A stretch of 64,000 nucleotides of DNA. Origin: Gammaproteobacteria bacterium. Lineage in GTDB: Bacteria > Pseudomonadota > Gammaproteobacteria > Pseudomonadales > Pseudomonadaceae. The translations under genes were made by a program, and so were the position numbers. Positions 20,196-34,732 of the stretch are shown in pieces. The notes under the pieces are model-generated. The model was given only the letters and a program-made list of their open reading frames with translations, was not told where the DNA came from and did not search any database. The DNA lies in the NCBI GenBank assembly GCA_018827205.1, contig JAHJXZ010000080.1, forward strand, positions 1 through 64,000. Direction: 5' to 3'. How positions within the stretch are numbered: the stretch's first letter is position 1; the number at the start of each line of letters is the position of its first letter.

Positions 20196-21146
20196 ATGAA
20201 CCCGAATTTTCTCGATTTCGAACAGCCGATCGCCGACCTGCAAGCCAAGATCGAAGAGCTTCGCCTGGTCGGTAACGACAACTCGTTGAACATCAACGAT
20301 GAAATCGCCCGCCTGCAGGACAAAAGCAGCTCACTGACCGAAACTATTTTCGGCAACTTGAGCAGCTGGCAGATCGCCCAGCTGGCGCGCCACCCACGCC
20401 GTCCTTACACCCTGGATTATCTGCAGCACATCTTTACCGAGTTTGATGAGTTGCATGGTGATCGCCACTTCTCCGACGACGCGGCCCTGGTGGGTGGTGT
20501 TGCCCGTCTGGACGGTGAGCCGGTGATGGTCATTGGTCACCAGAAAGGCCGTGAGATTCGCGAAAAAGTGCGCCGCAACTTCGGCATGCCGCGTCCTGAG
20601 GGCTACCGCAAGGCGTGCCGCCTGATGGAAATGGCTGAGCGCTTCAAGATGCCGATCCTGACCTTTATCGACACCCCAGGTGCCTACCCAGGTATCGACG
20701 CCGAAGAGCGCAACCAGAGCGAAGCCATCGCCTGGAACCTGCGTGTTATGGCGCGCCTGAAAACCCCGATCATCGCCACCGTCATTGGTGAAGGTGGTTC
20801 CGGTGGTGCACTGGCGATTGGTGTGTGCGATCAGCTGAACATGCTGCAGTACTCCACCTACTCGGTGATCTCGCCGGAAGGTTGCGCTTCGATTCTGTGG
20901 AAGACCGCAGAGAAGGCTCCGGATGCTGCCGAGGCCATGGGCATTACTGCCGAGCGGCTGAAAGGCCTGGGCATTGTTGACCAGGTTATCGGTGAGCCAC
21001 TCGGTGGCGCACACAGCGATCCAGCTGCTGCTGCTGAGTCAGTACGTCAGGCGCTGCGTACGCAATTGGACATGCTCAAGGCTTTCGATACCGACGCGCT
21101 GCTCAAGCGTCGTTATGAGCGTCTGATGAGCTACGGGATTGCCTGA
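20196..21146 (+). CDS. accA: Acetyl-CoA carboxylase carboxyltransferase subunit alpha
   Basis: With AccD, transfers carboxyl from carboxybiotin to acetyl-CoA, making malonyl-CoA for fatty-acid synthesis. The 316-residue product has [20 protein letters not shown] (residues ~155-175) and the oxyanion-hole region [15 protein letters not shown] choose the ATG at 20196 ([12 protein letters not shown]), the family start. In-frame ATGs at 20190 and 20169 are possible. A strong terminator follows. Confidence 0.97.
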   Translation: MNPNFLDFEQPIADLQAKIEELRLVGNDNSLNINDEIARLQDKSSSLTETIFGNLSSWQIAQLARHPRRPYTLDYLQHIFTEFDELHGDRHFSDDAALVGGVARLDGEPVMVIGHQKGREIREKVRRNFGMPRPEGYRKACRLMEMAERFKMPILTFIDTPGAYPGIDAEERNQSEAIAWNLRVMARLKTPIIATVIGEGGSGGALAIGVCDQLNMLQYSTYSVISPEGCASILWKTAEKAPDAAEAMGITAERLKGLGIVDQVIGEPLGGAHSDPAAAAESVRQALRTQLDMLKAFDTDALLKRRYERLMSYGIA

Positions 21147-21165
21147 TTGCTCGGCAGTCGCGCAT

Positions 21166-21195
21166 ACAACGGGCCTTCGGGCCCGTTGTTGTTTT
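21166..21195 (+). terminator. accA terminator
   Basis: Perfect ten-base stem ACAACGGGCC / GGCCCGTTGT with a TTCG tetraloop, followed by TGTTTT, twenty bases after the accA stop. tilS begins 12 bases later, so tilS must depend on read-through or on a promoter hidden in accA. Confidence 0.88.
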
Positions 21196-21206
21196 AAGCT
21201 TGGCCG

Positions 21207-22523
21207 ATGACTCCTGTGCATATTCGTTTGCGTGATGCCCTCCAGCCCTGGCGTAGTGCCCCTGGCTGGTGTGTGGCCCTGTCCGGCGGGCTGGATTCCA
21301 CGGTGTTGTTGCACCTGCTGGCCAGCCTCGCGCAACGTGAGGCATTGCCGCCTCTTTCTGCCATTCATATTCATCACGGCCTGCAGGCTGCGGCTAATGC
21401 CTGGCCGGCCCATTGCAGTGAGTTGTGCGCCGCCTTATCTGTGCCGTTGCAGGTTGAATATGTTCAGGTTGCTCCAGGCGCCAGTCTTGAGCGTGCTGCG
21501 CGCGAGGCTCGCTACGCGGCTTTTGCGGCCCGGCTCAGCGCAGATGAACTGCTGCTGACCGCGCAACATCGTGATGATCAAGCCGAAACCCTGCTGTTTC
21601 GCTTGCTGCGCGGTGCCGGCGTGCAGGGTTTGTCGGCTATGCCGGTGAGTCGAGCGTTGGGGGCAGGGCAGCTGGTTCGGCCGCTGCTCAACTGCTCGCG
21701 CGATGAGCTGTTGGCTTATGCTCGTGAGCACACGTTGTCCTGGGTCGAAGATCCGTCAAATGCTGATGAGCGCTTCTCGCGCAATTACCTGCGTCGTCAG
21801 GTGATGCCTGCGTTGCTCAGTCGCTGGCCGCAGGCCTCAGCCAATATGACTCGTAGCGCCGCGCACTTGAGTGAGGCTGCGCAGTTGCTCGATGAGTTGG
21901 CGCAGCAGGATATAGCTGCCGCGCAGGTACCAGCCGAGTTTATCTGGTTGTCGTTACCCAGCCTGGCGCTGCCTGTGCTGCACAGTTTGAGTGAGCCGCG
22001 TCAGCGTAACGCTCTGCGTTATTGGCTGCGACCGCTAACGGCGATGCCCGACAGCGAGCACTGGGCCGGCTGGCAGGCGCTGCGCGATGCCGCGCAGGAT
22101 GCTGCGCCAGTCTGGAAGCTGGCAGCGGGGGAGTTGCGCCGCGGTGATGAGCGTCTGTGGTGGTTGGCGGGTGACTGGCTGTGCTCGCCGGTGTCGGTCA
22201 ATGTAACGGTTCAAGGTGATCAGCATGTGCTGTTGCCGGCTAATGGCTCTGTGCGAATTGACGGCCAGCTGCCTGCGGGTAACTGGCAGTTGGGCTATCG
22301 CCAGGCTGGCGATCAGATACTGCTGCCTGGGCGCGGGCACCGCGATCTCAAGCGCTTGTTCAATGAATTGCGCGTGCCAGCTTTTGTGCGTAATCGCCTG
22401 CCGCTGCTGCGTCTGGATAACCAGGTTGTGGCAGTCGCCAACCTGCCAAGTATGCAGGGCGCCGTTGATGGCAGCTGGCAATTGCATTGGCAGCCACCGA
22501 CGAATGATCAAGGTTTGAGCTGA
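21207..22523 (+). CDS. tilS: tRNA(Ile)-lysidine synthetase
   Basis: Modifies C34 of the CAU-anticodon isoleucine tRNA to lysidine using ATP and lysine, so it reads AUA rather than AUG. The 438-residue product has the PP-loop ALSGGLDSTVLLHLL near residue 26 and AQHRDDQAETLLFRLLRG near residue 112. A TilS-type C-terminal domain holds GRGHRDLKRLFNELRVP. The gene shows the G/C-ending codon use of its neighbours. Confidence 0.95.
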   Translation: MTPVHIRLRDALQPWRSAPGWCVALSGGLDSTVLLHLLASLAQREALPPLSAIHIHHGLQAAANAWPAHCSELCAALSVPLQVEYVQVAPGASLERAAREARYAAFAARLSADELLLTAQHRDDQAETLLFRLLRGAGVQGLSAMPVSRALGAGQLVRPLLNCSRDELLAYAREHTLSWVEDPSNADERFSRNYLRRQVMPALLSRWPQASANMTRSAAHLSEAAQLLDELAQQDIAAAQVPAEFIWLSLPSLALPVLHSLSEPRQRNALRYWLRPLTAMPDSEHWAGWQALRDAAQDAAPVWKLAAGELRRGDERLWWLAGDWLCSPVSVNVTVQGDQHVLLPANGSVRIDGQLPAGNWQLGYRQAGDQILLPGRGHRDLKRLFNELRVPAFVRNRLPLLRLDNQVVAVANLPSMQGAVDGSWQLHWQPPTNDQGLS

Positions 22524-22661
22524 TAAGCCCTTTCCGGTAGACTACGCTCCCGTCTTACTACAGCTTTTGTTGACTCCCTTTGGGAATCGGCAGGGCTAGC
22601 TAATTGCGGTGTATTGCAATTGGTCGCTTCGGCATTCCTTCGCTTTCCCCGGCGGCATTGA

Positions 22662-25173
<2,512 letters not shown>

Positions 25174-25215
25174 AACGGTAAATCTCCGGTAAAGTACCGT
25201 TTGTATACAATCTGA

Positions 25216-26607
<1,392 letters not shown>

Positions 26608-26620
26608 ACCCAGGCATGGT

Positions 26621-26651
26621 AAAAGAGGGGCGGCGCGAGTCGCCCCTTTTT
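26621..26651 (+). terminator. eno terminator
   Basis: Stem AGGGGCG (26626-26632) / CGCCCCT (26641-26647) around GCGCGAGT, with flanking A and T runs that extend the pairing. Its 3' half is almost identical to the rsmZ terminator elsewhere in this window. It lies 14 bases after the eno stop and 22 bases before ftsB. Confidence 0.88.
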
Positions 26652-26672
26652 CGTTCGGAAGCTTTTTACGCT

Positions 26673-26954
26673 ATGCGCAATAATTTTTACTGGGTTTTTA
26701 TCGTGCTGATTGCCGTGCTGGCGGGTCTGCAATATCGCCTGTGGGTCGGCGATGGCAGCCTGGCGCAGGTGGCCCAGTTGCAGCAGCAGATCGCCGATCA
26801 GCAGGGCGAAAACCAGCAGTTGCAAGAGCGTAACCGGATTCTCGAAGCCGAGGTTCTGGAGTTGAAAAGCGGGATGGAAACCGTCGAAGAGCGCGCGCGG
26901 CATGAGCTGGGCATGCTTAAAGAGGGTGAAACCCTCTATCAGTTGGCTGAATGA
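26673..26954 (+). CDS. ftsB: Cell division protein FtsB
   Basis: Small bitopic inner-membrane protein of the FtsQBL divisome complex. The 93-residue product has a short cytoplasmic start (MRNNF), one membrane span (YWVFIVLIAVLAGLQYRLWV) and a periplasmic coiled coil (residues ~30-75) with many Gln, Glu and Leu heptads. The start at 26673 is the first ATG after the eno terminator; a longer frame would run back through eno. Its stop overlaps the ispD start (ATGA). Confidence 0.95.
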   Translation: MRNNFYWVFIVLIAVLAGLQYRLWVGDGSLAQVAQLQQQIADQQGENQQLQERNRILEAEVLELKSGMETVEERARHELGMLKEGETLYQLAE

Positions 26955-27661
26955 ATACCTCTGCATTACCCCCTTTCTGGGCGTTGCTGCCAGCTGCCGG
27001 TATTGGCAGCCGGATGCGCGCAGACCGGCCCAAGCAGTACCTGCAACTTGCCGGCAAAAGCATTATCGAACACACCCTGGCGTGCTTTCTCGATCATCCG
27101 CAGCTACGTGCGGTAGTGGTCAGTCTGGCGACGGATGATCCCTACTGGCCGGCCCTGAGCTGCGCCCATGATCCACGCATCCAGCGCGCAGATGGCGGTG
27201 CCGAGCGCGCTGACTCGGTGCTCAATGGTTTGCTGCGTTTGAGTGAACTCGGGGCTCAGGAGCAGGATTGGGTGCTGGTCCACGATGCGGCGCGACCTAA
27301 CCTCGCGCGCAGCGACCTTGATCTGCTACTCAGCGAATTAGCTGATGACCCGGTGGGCGGCTTATTGGCCGTGCCGGCGCGCGATACGCTCAAGCGTGTT
27401 GGCGCCGATGGCCGGGTACAGATGACGGTGGATCGTTCGACCATCTGGCAGGCCTTTACCCCGCAGATGTTCCGTCTCGGCGAATTGCAGCGTGCGCTGG
27501 CCGATGCGCTGATTGCCGGTGTGGCGATTACCGACGAAGCCTCGGCTATCGAGTGGTCCGGACAGGCGCCGCGTCTGATCGAAGGCCGCTCGGATAACCT
27601 CAAGGTCACGCGTCCTGAAGATTTACGCAGCCTGGCCAGCCTTTGGCACCTGAAAAACTAG
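26951..27661 (+). CDS. ispD: 2-C-methyl-D-erythritol 4-phosphate cytidylyltransferase
   Basis: MEP-pathway enzyme that makes CDP-methylerythritol. The 236-residue product has the nucleotide-binding start LLPAAGIGSRMRADRPKQYL and VLVHDAARPNL near residue 105. ispF, usually its direct neighbour, is 3.1 kb downstream beyond the formaldehyde genes. The stop overlaps that of the convergent LysR gene by the palindrome CTAG. Confidence 0.97.
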   Translation: MNTSALPPFWALLPAAGIGSRMRADRPKQYLQLAGKSIIEHTLACFLDHPQLRAVVVSLATDDPYWPALSCAHDPRIQRADGGAERADSVLNGLLRLSELGAQEQDWVLVHDAARPNLARSDLDLLLSELADDPVGGLLAVPARDTLKRVGADGRVQMTVDRSTIWQAFTPQMFRLGELQRALADALIAGVAITDEASAIEWSGQAPRLIEGRSDNLKVTRPEDLRSLASLWHLKN

Positions 27662-28545
27662 CGATACTCGCTGCGCTGCGCCAACCCCTGCTTAAGAAAC
27701 TCCACCAACTGCCGCACCTTCGGCGACAGGTGGCGTTGCTGGGGGTACAGCGCCCACACGGCAGTGTCCGGCGGCTGCTGGTTGTCTAGCAGGGAGACCA
27801 GCGCGCCGCTGCGCAAATGCTCCAGCACGTAGTAATCCGGTAGCTGACACAGGCCAATGCCGCGCAGCGCCGCTTCGAGCACCGCCTGGCCACTGTTGCA
27901 GCGCCAGTTACCCTGCACCCGCAGGCTTGAATCGCGGCCGTTGGCCTGAAAGCTCCAGAGATCCGAACTGCCGATCAGGCAGTTGTGCCGCGCCAGTTCT
28001 GACAGCGAATGCGGCCGGCCGTAGCGTTGCAGGTAAGCGGGGGCGGCGCACAGGTACATTTGCCGGGGTGCCAGGCGCGTGGCTACCAGACGTGAGTCTT
28101 GCAGGCGGCCCAGGCGGATGGCCAGGTCGAGGCCATCATGCAGCAGGTCGATGGTGTGGTTGCTCAGTTCGATGTCCACTCGCAGTTGCGGGTGCTGCAC
28201 CATAAAATCAGTGACCAGCGGCACGATAAAGCGTTCACCGTAAGCCACTGCGCAGGTCATGCGTAGCAGGCCTTTGGGCTCGCTGCCCAGATCGCCCACG
28301 GCGCGCAGGGCTTCCTCACGGGCATCCTGCAGGCGCTGGCAGTGCTGCAGAAAGGTCTGCCCGGCCTCGGTCAGTGCCACGCGGCGGGTGCTGCGATAGA
28401 ACAGGCGGGTTTGCAGGCGCTCTTCCAGGCGGGCGATCTGCCGGCTGACCTGGGAGGATGACAGGCTCAAGCGTTCGGCGGCAGCGGTGAACTGGCCGCA
28501 TTCAGCCACGGCAACAAACTCGTCGAGGCCTTCCCAGCGATTCAT
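27658..28545 (-). CDS. gfnR: LysR-family regulator of glutathione-dependent formaldehyde detoxification (GfnR-like)
   Basis: The 295-residue LysR regulator has an N-terminal winged helix-turn-helix (FVAVAECGQFTAAAERLSLS, then SSQVSRQIARLEERL) and a substrate-binding effector domain. It is divergent from frmA-fghA, the standard arrangement for a LysR regulator and its target. P. aeruginosa has a LysR gene at the same place (PA3630), for which I recall the name GfnR. The ATG at 28545 begins MNRWEGLDEFV; in-frame ATGs further up add residues outside the domain. Target assignment is by position. Confidence 0.82.
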   Translation of the reverse strand: MNRWEGLDEFVAVAECGQFTAAAERLSLSSSQVSRQIARLEERLQTRLFYRSTRRVALTEAGQTFLQHCQRLQDAREEALRAVGDLGSEPKGLLRMTCAVAYGERFIVPLVTDFMVQHPQLRVDIELSNHTIDLLHDGLDLAIRLGRLQDSRLVATRLAPRQMYLCAAPAYLQRYGRPHSLSELARHNCLIGSSDLWSFQANGRDSSLRVQGNWRCNSGQAVLEAALRGIGLCQLPDYYVLEHLRSGALVSLLDNQQPPDTAVWALYPQQRHLSPKVRQLVEFLKQGLAQRSEYR

Positions 28546-28608
28546 GGTGGATGTCCTTGGTACGGATTTATTGTCCCTGTATAGCAAGAATGTTTTGTTT
28601 TTTGGCGG

Positions 28609-28623
28609 ATTATTTATCTGAAT
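28609..28623. promoter_or_regulatory. Candidate LysR-type operator upstream of frmA
   Basis: ATTATTTATCTGAAT fits the LysR T-N11-A pattern with an ATT...AAT dyad, in the 125-base gap between the divergent LysR gene and frmA, 47 bases before the frmA start. Single candidate, by pattern only. Confidence 0.4.
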
Positions 28624-28652
28624 CACTGATCTACACTCTGCGCCACCGTTGA

Positions 28653-29783
<1,131 letters not shown>

Positions 29784-29823
29784 TCACGCTGGGCGGCTGT
29801 CACGGCCGCCCACTGGAGGCCCC

Positions 29824-30669
29824 ATGACCTTGGAAAATATTTCCTGCCAGAAGAGTGCCGGTGGTTGGCATAAACGCTACCGCCATCGCTCGGCGGTGCT
29901 GGGCTGTGACATGGTGTTTGCCGTGTACCTGCCGCCACAGGCCGAGCAGGGCGGCAAACTGCCGGTGCTGTATTGGCTGAGTGGACTGACCTGCACCGAT
30001 GAGAACTTTATGCAGAAGGCCGGCGCGCACAAGTTGGCGGCCGAGCTGGGGATGATCATCGTCGCGCCGGATACCAGCCCGCGCGGCGCCGATGTACCGG
30101 ATGATCCGGACAAAGCTTGGGACTTCGGCCTCGGGGCGGGCTTTTACCTGAACGCCACCCAGGAACCCTGGGCGCGGCATTACCGCATGTACGACTATGT
30201 GGTGCAGGAACTGCCGGCGCTGATCGAGGCGAATTTCCCGGTATCCGACAAGCGCGGCATAAGTGGCCACTCGATGGGTGGGCACGGTGCGCTGGTCTGC
30301 GCGCTGCGCAACCCAGGGCGCTATCAGTCGCTGTCGGCCTTTGCGCCGATAAGCAGTCCGAGCAACTGTCCCTGGGGCGAAAAGGCGTTTTCGCGCTACC
30401 TCGGCGATGAGCGTTCACGCTGGCGCGAATGGGATGCCTGCACCTTGCTGGCTGAGGCGACGGAAAAGTTGCCGATTCTGGTTGATCAGGGTGATCGTGA
30501 TGATTTCCTGGAAAACCAGCTTAAGCCGGATGCCCTCAAAGCAGCGGCGCAGGCGGCTGGCCATCCGCTGATCCTGCGCCTGCAGCCGGGCTATGACCAT
30601 AGCTACTACTTTATCGCCAGCTTTATCGATGACCACCTGCGTCATCACGCCAAGGCGCTATTGAGCTGA
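29824..30669 (+). CDS. fghA: S-formylglutathione hydrolase
   Basis: Hydrolyses S-formylglutathione to formate and glutathione, completing the pathway begun by FrmA. The 281-residue alpha/beta hydrolase has the nucleophile elbow GHSMGGHGAL near residue 148, the acid in DQGDRDDFL and the histidine in PGYDHSYYF. The start MTLENISCQKSAGG is at 29824. An upstream in-frame ATG at 29746 falls inside frmA. Confidence 0.96.
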   Translation: MTLENISCQKSAGGWHKRYRHRSAVLGCDMVFAVYLPPQAEQGGKLPVLYWLSGLTCTDENFMQKAGAHKLAAELGMIIVAPDTSPRGADVPDDPDKAWDFGLGAGFYLNATQEPWARHYRMYDYVVQELPALIEANFPVSDKRGISGHSMGGHGALVCALRNPGRYQSLSAFAPISSPSNCPWGEKAFSRYLGDERSRWREWDACTLLAEATEKLPILVDQGDRDDFLENQLKPDALKAAAQAAGHPLILRLQPGYDHSYYFIASFIDDHLRHHAKALLS

Positions 30670-30740
30670 ACCGCTGCTGACGGAAGGTATTTTGCTTGGC
30701 TAGCTAGCCGGGTTGATCGTGTAGCTTTCAGTTAGAATCA

Positions 30741-30770
30741 CGCCCTGACTTTTTCAGGGCGTTGTTTCTT
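30741..30770 (+). terminator. Hairpin between fghA and ispF
   Basis: CGCCCTGA (30741-30748) pairs with TCAGGGCG (30754-30761) around CTTTT, followed by TTGTTTCTT. It could end the frmA-fghA transcript. It lies so close to the ispF ATG (nine bases) that the ribosome-binding region of ispF, which has no good Shine-Dalgarno, would be partly inside or next to the stem. Confidence 0.6.
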
Positions 30771-31244
30771 ATGCGTATTGGCCACGGCTACGATGTACAC
30801 CGCTTCGGTGAGGGCGATTTCATCACCCTGGGCGGCGTGCAGATTCTCCATAAGTTCGGCCTGCTGGCCCATTCCGATGGCGACGTGCTGCTGCATGCCT
30901 TGAGCGATGCCTTGCTCGGCGCGGCCGCGCTGGGCGATATCGGCAAACACTTTCCCGATACCGATCCGACCTTCAAGGGCGCGGACAGCCGTGTGTTGCT
31001 GCGCCATGTGCTCGGCCTGATTCACGGTAAAGGCTGGCAAGTGGGCAACGTTGACGCCACCATCGTCGCTCAGGCGCCGAAGATGGCACCGCATATCGAG
31101 ACCATGCGCGCACGGATTGCCGAAGACCTGCAGGTGAGCCTGGACCAGGTCAACGTCAAAGCCACCACCACCGAGAAACTCGGCTTTACCGGTCGTGAAG
31201 AAGGCATTGCCGTGCATGCCGTCGCGCTGTTGGTTGCCCGATGA
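30771..31244 (+). CDS. ispF: 2-C-methyl-D-erythritol 2,4-cyclodiphosphate synthase
   Basis: Cyclises CDP-methylerythritol-2-phosphate in the MEP pathway. The 157-residue product starts [12 protein letters not shown] with zinc ligands Asp and His. It has [21 protein letters not shown] near residue 35 and [17 protein letters not shown] at the C-terminus. It overlaps truD by four bases. A TTG at 30762 in the same frame is a less likely start. Confidence 0.97.
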   Translation: MRIGHGYDVHRFGEGDFITLGGVQILHKFGLLAHSDGDVLLHALSDALLGAAALGDIGKHFPDTDPTFKGADSRVLLRHVLGLIHGKGWQVGNVDATIVAQAPKMAPHIETMRARIAEDLQVSLDQVNVKATTTEKLGFTGREEGIAVHAVALLVAR

Positions 31245-32299
31245 ACGAACTCGAACTGTTGGGCCCGCGCGCCTATGGCGAACCCTGTGGCACCGCAGTA
31301 CTCAAGGCTGTGGCGGAAGATTTTCAGGTCGATGAGGTGCTGGATATCCCGTTGGCCGGCGAAGGCGAGCACCTTTGGCTATGGGTGGAAAAGCGCGAGC
31401 TGAATACTGAAGAAGCCGCCAAACGTATTGCCCGCGCCGCCGGCGTGCCGCTGCGGTTGATTAGCTATGCCGGGCTCAAGGATCGTCAGGCCCTGACCCG
31501 GCAGTGGTTCAGTCTGCACCTACCGGGCAAGCTCGATCCCGACCTGAGCGCTGCCGAAGATGCCAGCCTGAGCATCCTCAAGCAGGTGCGTCATACCCGT
31601 AAGTTGCAGCGCGGTGCCCATGCGGCCAATGGCTTTACTCTGCGCTTGACCCAGCTTGCCGCTGACCATGAAGCACTGGATAAGCGTCTGACGCAGATCG
31701 CGGCCGAGGGCATCCCGAACTATTACGGCTTGCAGCGCTTCGGCTTCGAGGGCGGCAATGTCGCCCATGCTCGCCATTTTGCGGCGAACAAGAGCTTGCC
31801 CGAGAAGCGCAATGTGCGCTCGCGAGTACTCTCGGCGGCGCGCAGTTATCTATTCAATCAAGTGTTGGCCGAGCGAGTAGCCGCCGGCACTTGGAATCAA
31901 GCGCTGCTCGGGGATCTGCTGGCCTTTACCGATAGCCGTAGCTTCTTTGCTGCTGGCGAGGCCGAGTGCAGTGATCCGCGCCTGGCGATTCTCGATCTGC
32001 ATCCAACGGGGCCGTTGTGGGGGGCAGGTGTTTCTAGTGCCGCTGGTGTGGCGCAAGCGCTGGAGCAGCAGATTGGCGCACGCGAAAGCGTTCTGGTCGA
32101 CTGGTTGGCAGAAGCGGACATGACGCACGAACGGCGTATCCTGCGCCTCCCCATTGGCGGCCTGTCGTGGCATTATCCAGAGTCTGACATTCTGCAACTG
32201 GAATTCGTCCTGCCGGCTGGATGCTTCGCCACCGTCTTGGTGCGTGAGCTCGTCGATCTGTTGCCTGCAGGGCAGACGGACAACCCATGCGTATTCTGA
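31241..32299 (+). CDS. truD: tRNA pseudouridine(13) synthase
   Basis: Makes pseudouridine 13 in tRNA. The 352-residue product has the TruD catalytic motif [17 protein letters not shown] with the nucleophile Asp near residue 80, and the TruD-specific blocks NYYGLQRFG and [13 protein letters not shown]. It overlaps both ispF (four bases) and surE (13 bases), so the run ispF-truD-surE-pcm is one operon. Confidence 0.96.
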   Translation: MNELELLGPRAYGEPCGTAVLKAVAEDFQVDEVLDIPLAGEGEHLWLWVEKRELNTEEAAKRIARAAGVPLRLISYAGLKDRQALTRQWFSLHLPGKLDPDLSAAEDASLSILKQVRHTRKLQRGAHAANGFTLRLTQLAADHEALDKRLTQIAAEGIPNYYGLQRFGFEGGNVAHARHFAANKSLPEKRNVRSRVLSAARSYLFNQVLAERVAAGTWNQALLGDLLAFTDSRSFFAAGEAECSDPRLAILDLHPTGPLWGAGVSSAAGVAQALEQQIGARESVLVDWLAEADMTHERRILRLPIGGLSWHYPESDILQLEFVLPAGCFATVLVRELVDLLPAGQTDNPCVF

Positions 32300-33036
32300 T
32301 TTCCAACGATGACGGCGTTGCTGCGCCAGGCCTTGCTGCGCTGCATGCGGCGCTGGCTGATTATGCCGAGTGCACGGTAATTGCCCCCGATCAGGACAAG
32401 AGCGGCGCGAGCAGCTCGCTGACCCTCGACCGGCCCTTGCACCCGACCACGTTGCCCAATGGCTATATCAGCCTCAATGGCACGCCGACCGATTGTGTGC
32501 ATCTGGGCCTCAATGGTCTGTTGCCGCAGGTAGCTGATCTGGTGGTCTCAGGCATTAATTTGGGCGCCAATCTGGGCGACGACGTGCTGTATTCCGGCAC
32601 CGTGGCCGCGGCCCTTGAGGGGCGCTTTCTTGCCCGGCCGGCGTTTGCCTTTTCCCTGCTCTCGCGTTTGCCGGACAACCTGCCGACTGCCGCCTATTTC
32701 GCCCGCAAGCTGGTGGAAGCCCACGAGCAGCTTGACCTGCCGCCGCGCACCGTACTTAACGTAAATATTCCCAATCTGCCGCTGGAGCATATCCGCGGCA
32801 TTCAGCTGACCCGCCTGGGTCATCGCGCCCGCGCTGCTGCGCCGGTCAAGGTGGTCAACCCGCGCGGCAAAGAGGGCTACTGGATCTCGGTGGCCGGTGA
32901 TGCGGAAGACGGTGGCCCCGGTACGGATTTCCATGCGGTGATGCAGGGCTATGTCTCGGTCACCCCGCTGCAGCTGGATCGCACCTTTGCCGACGGTTTC
33001 AATAGCCTGCAACCCTGGTTGGAGGGGCTGCTGTGA
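32287..33036 (+). CDS. surE: 5'/3'-nucleotidase SurE
   Basis: Metal-dependent nucleoside monophosphatase linked to stationary-phase survival. The 249-residue product starts [15 protein letters not shown] with the metal-binding SNDDG, and has [20 protein letters not shown] near residue 88. It lies in the conserved surE-pcm-nlpD-rpoS cluster; here DUF368 lies between pcm and nlpD. Confidence 0.97.
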   Translation: MRILISNDDGVAAPGLAALHAALADYAECTVIAPDQDKSGASSSLTLDRPLHPTTLPNGYISLNGTPTDCVHLGLNGLLPQVADLVVSGINLGANLGDDVLYSGTVAAALEGRFLARPAFAFSLLSRLPDNLPTAAYFARKLVEAHEQLDLPPRTVLNVNIPNLPLEHIRGIQLTRLGHRARAAAPVKVVNPRGKEGYWISVAGDAEDGGPGTDFHAVMQGYVSVTPLQLDRTFADGFNSLQPWLEGLL

Positions 33037-33713
33037 TCCGCCGTGAACAGGATGAGTTGCAGCATCGCGGTATTGGCATGACCTCGCAGCGTACCCGCGA
33101 GCGGCTGATTCAGCGGCTGTACGAGGAAGGCCTGTCCAACGCTCATGTGCTGGAAGCCATCCGCCGTACGCCGCGTCATCTGTTTGTCGATGAGGCGCTG
33201 GCCCACCGTGCTTACGAAGACACCGCGCTGCCGATTGGCAACAACCAGACCATCTCGCAGCCTTATATGGTGGCGCGCATGAGCGAGCTGCTATTAGCCG
33301 CTGGACCCTTGGACAAGGTGCTGGAAATCGGTACGGGCTCGGGTTACCAGACCGCGATTTTGGCGCAGCTGGTCGAGCGCGTATTCAGTGTTGAGCGGAT
33401 CCAGAACCTGCAGGAAAAAGCCAAGGAACGCCTGGTTCAGCTCAATCTGCGCAATGTGGTGTTTCGCTGGGGTGACGGTTGGGAAGGTTGGAATGCCCTG
33501 GGCCCATATAACGGCATCATCGTCACTGCGGCGGCGGCCAATGTGCCACAGGCTTTGCTCGACCAGCTGGCTCCGGGTGGGCGCCTGGTGATTCCGGTCG
33601 GTGCTGGGGATGTGCAGGAGCTGTTACTGATCGTCCGTGAGGACGATGGCTTCTCTCGGCATGTGCTGGATGCAGTGCGTTTTGTGCCCTTGCTCAACGG
33701 GCCCCTGGCCTGA
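33033..33713 (+). CDS. pcm: Protein-L-isoaspartate O-methyltransferase
   Basis: Repairs isoaspartyl residues in aged proteins using S-adenosylmethionine. It shows the SAM-binding motif [18 protein letters not shown] and the N-terminal recognition block [12 protein letters not shown] use the GTG at 33033, which overlaps the surE stop (GTGA) and has GGAGG seven bases upstream, giving 226 residues. The P. aeruginosa-type start would be the ATG at 33078 ([10 protein letters not shown], 211 residues), which lacks a clear Shine-Dalgarno. Confidence 0.95.
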   Translation: MIRREQDELQHRGIGMTSQRTRERLIQRLYEEGLSNAHVLEAIRRTPRHLFVDEALAHRAYEDTALPIGNNQTISQPYMVARMSELLLAAGPLDKVLEIGTGSGYQTAILAQLVERVFSVERIQNLQEKAKERLVQLNLRNVVFRWGDGWEGWNALGPYNGIIVTAAAANVPQALLDQLAPGGRLVIPVGAGDVQELLLIVREDDGFSRHVLDAVRFVPLLNGPLA

Positions 33714-33737
33714 TTTCGATTGTTTACGGATGAACCC

Positions 33738-34676
33738 ATGAAGAAGTATTTCCTGCTCTACGCCAAAGGCATTGCCATGGGCGCTGCCGACGTCGTGCCC
33801 GGCGTGTCGGGTGGCACTGTGGCATTTATTAGCGGTATCTATGACGAGTTGCTGCACTCGATTGCCAGTGTGCCGGTGGCCCTTGGGCTGTTGCTGCGGG
33901 GGCAGATTGTCGAGGCTTGGAAGGCCGCCAATGCGACCTTTTTATTGGTGTTGCTGCTGGGCGTCATGACCAGCGTGCTCAGCCTTGCGCGGTTGATCAC
34001 CTACCTGCTGGTCGAGCAGCCGATCCCCGTGTGGTCATTTTTCTTTGGCTTGATCCTGGTTTCCACTCACTTGGTCGTGCGCGAGATCAAACACTGGAAC
34101 TGGACGCGGATTGTCAGTCTAGGGTTGGGGGCGGCATTCGCCTACTGGATTACCGTGGCCTCGCCGCTGCAGTTGGGGCATGACCCCCTGAGCCTGTTCT
34201 TTGCAGGTGCCATCGCTATCTGCGCAATGATTCTGCCAGGTGTTTCCGGCAGTTTTATTCTGGTTCTGCTGGGCTTGTACAGCTTTGTGCTGACGGCGGT
34301 GAAGGGGCTGGATATCACTGTATTACTGATTTTTGCCAGCGGTTGCCTGGTTGGTCTTGTCAGTTTCGCTGGGATTCTGCGTTGGCTGCTGGCGCGCTGG
34401 CGTGACCTGACCCTGGCGTTTCTGACCGGGCTGATGGTTGGCTCGCTGAATAAGGTCTGGCCTTGGAAGGAAACTCTGACCTGGCGCACTGATAGCCATG
34501 GTGAACAGGTGGCGCTGCTGCAAGCCAATCTCTGGCCCGCGCAGTTCGCCGAAATCAGTGGCCAGGACCCACAGCTGTTGCTGGCAATTGCCCTGGCACT
34601 CGCCGGTATCTTGTTGGTACTGGGCCTCGAATGGCTGGCTGGACGTAACCCGCAAAGCGCTGGTGATCGCCCATAA
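33738..34676 (+). CDS. DUF368 membrane protein (candidate polyprenyl-phosphate translocase)
   Basis: A 312-residue polytopic membrane protein of the DUF368 family, with the family motifs GAADVVPGVSGGTVAFISGI (residues ~14-33) and, in a second copy-like repeat, AMILPGVSGSFILVLLGLY. Members of this family (PopT) have been reported to flip undecaprenyl phosphate back across the membrane, which would fit recycling of the carrier made by UppS. The start is the ATG at 33738 (MKKYFLLYAKG); one at 33720 is possible. Substrate here is inference from family. Confidence 0.88.
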   Translation: MKKYFLLYAKGIAMGAADVVPGVSGGTVAFISGIYDELLHSIASVPVALGLLLRGQIVEAWKAANATFLLVLLLGVMTSVLSLARLITYLLVEQPIPVWSFFFGLILVSTHLVVREIKHWNWTRIVSLGLGAAFAYWITVASPLQLGHDPLSLFFAGAIAICAMILPGVSGSFILVLLGLYSFVLTAVKGLDITVLLIFASGCLVGLVSFAGILRWLLARWRDLTLAFLTGLMVGSLNKVWPWKETLTWRTDSHGEQVALLQANLWPAQFAEISGQDPQLLLAIALALAGILLVLGLEWLAGRNPQSAGDRP

Positions 34677-34732
34677 TTGCGGCACAATGCATGCCAGCAA
34701 GATGTCATCAGTTTTACCCGAGGGAGATGCAG

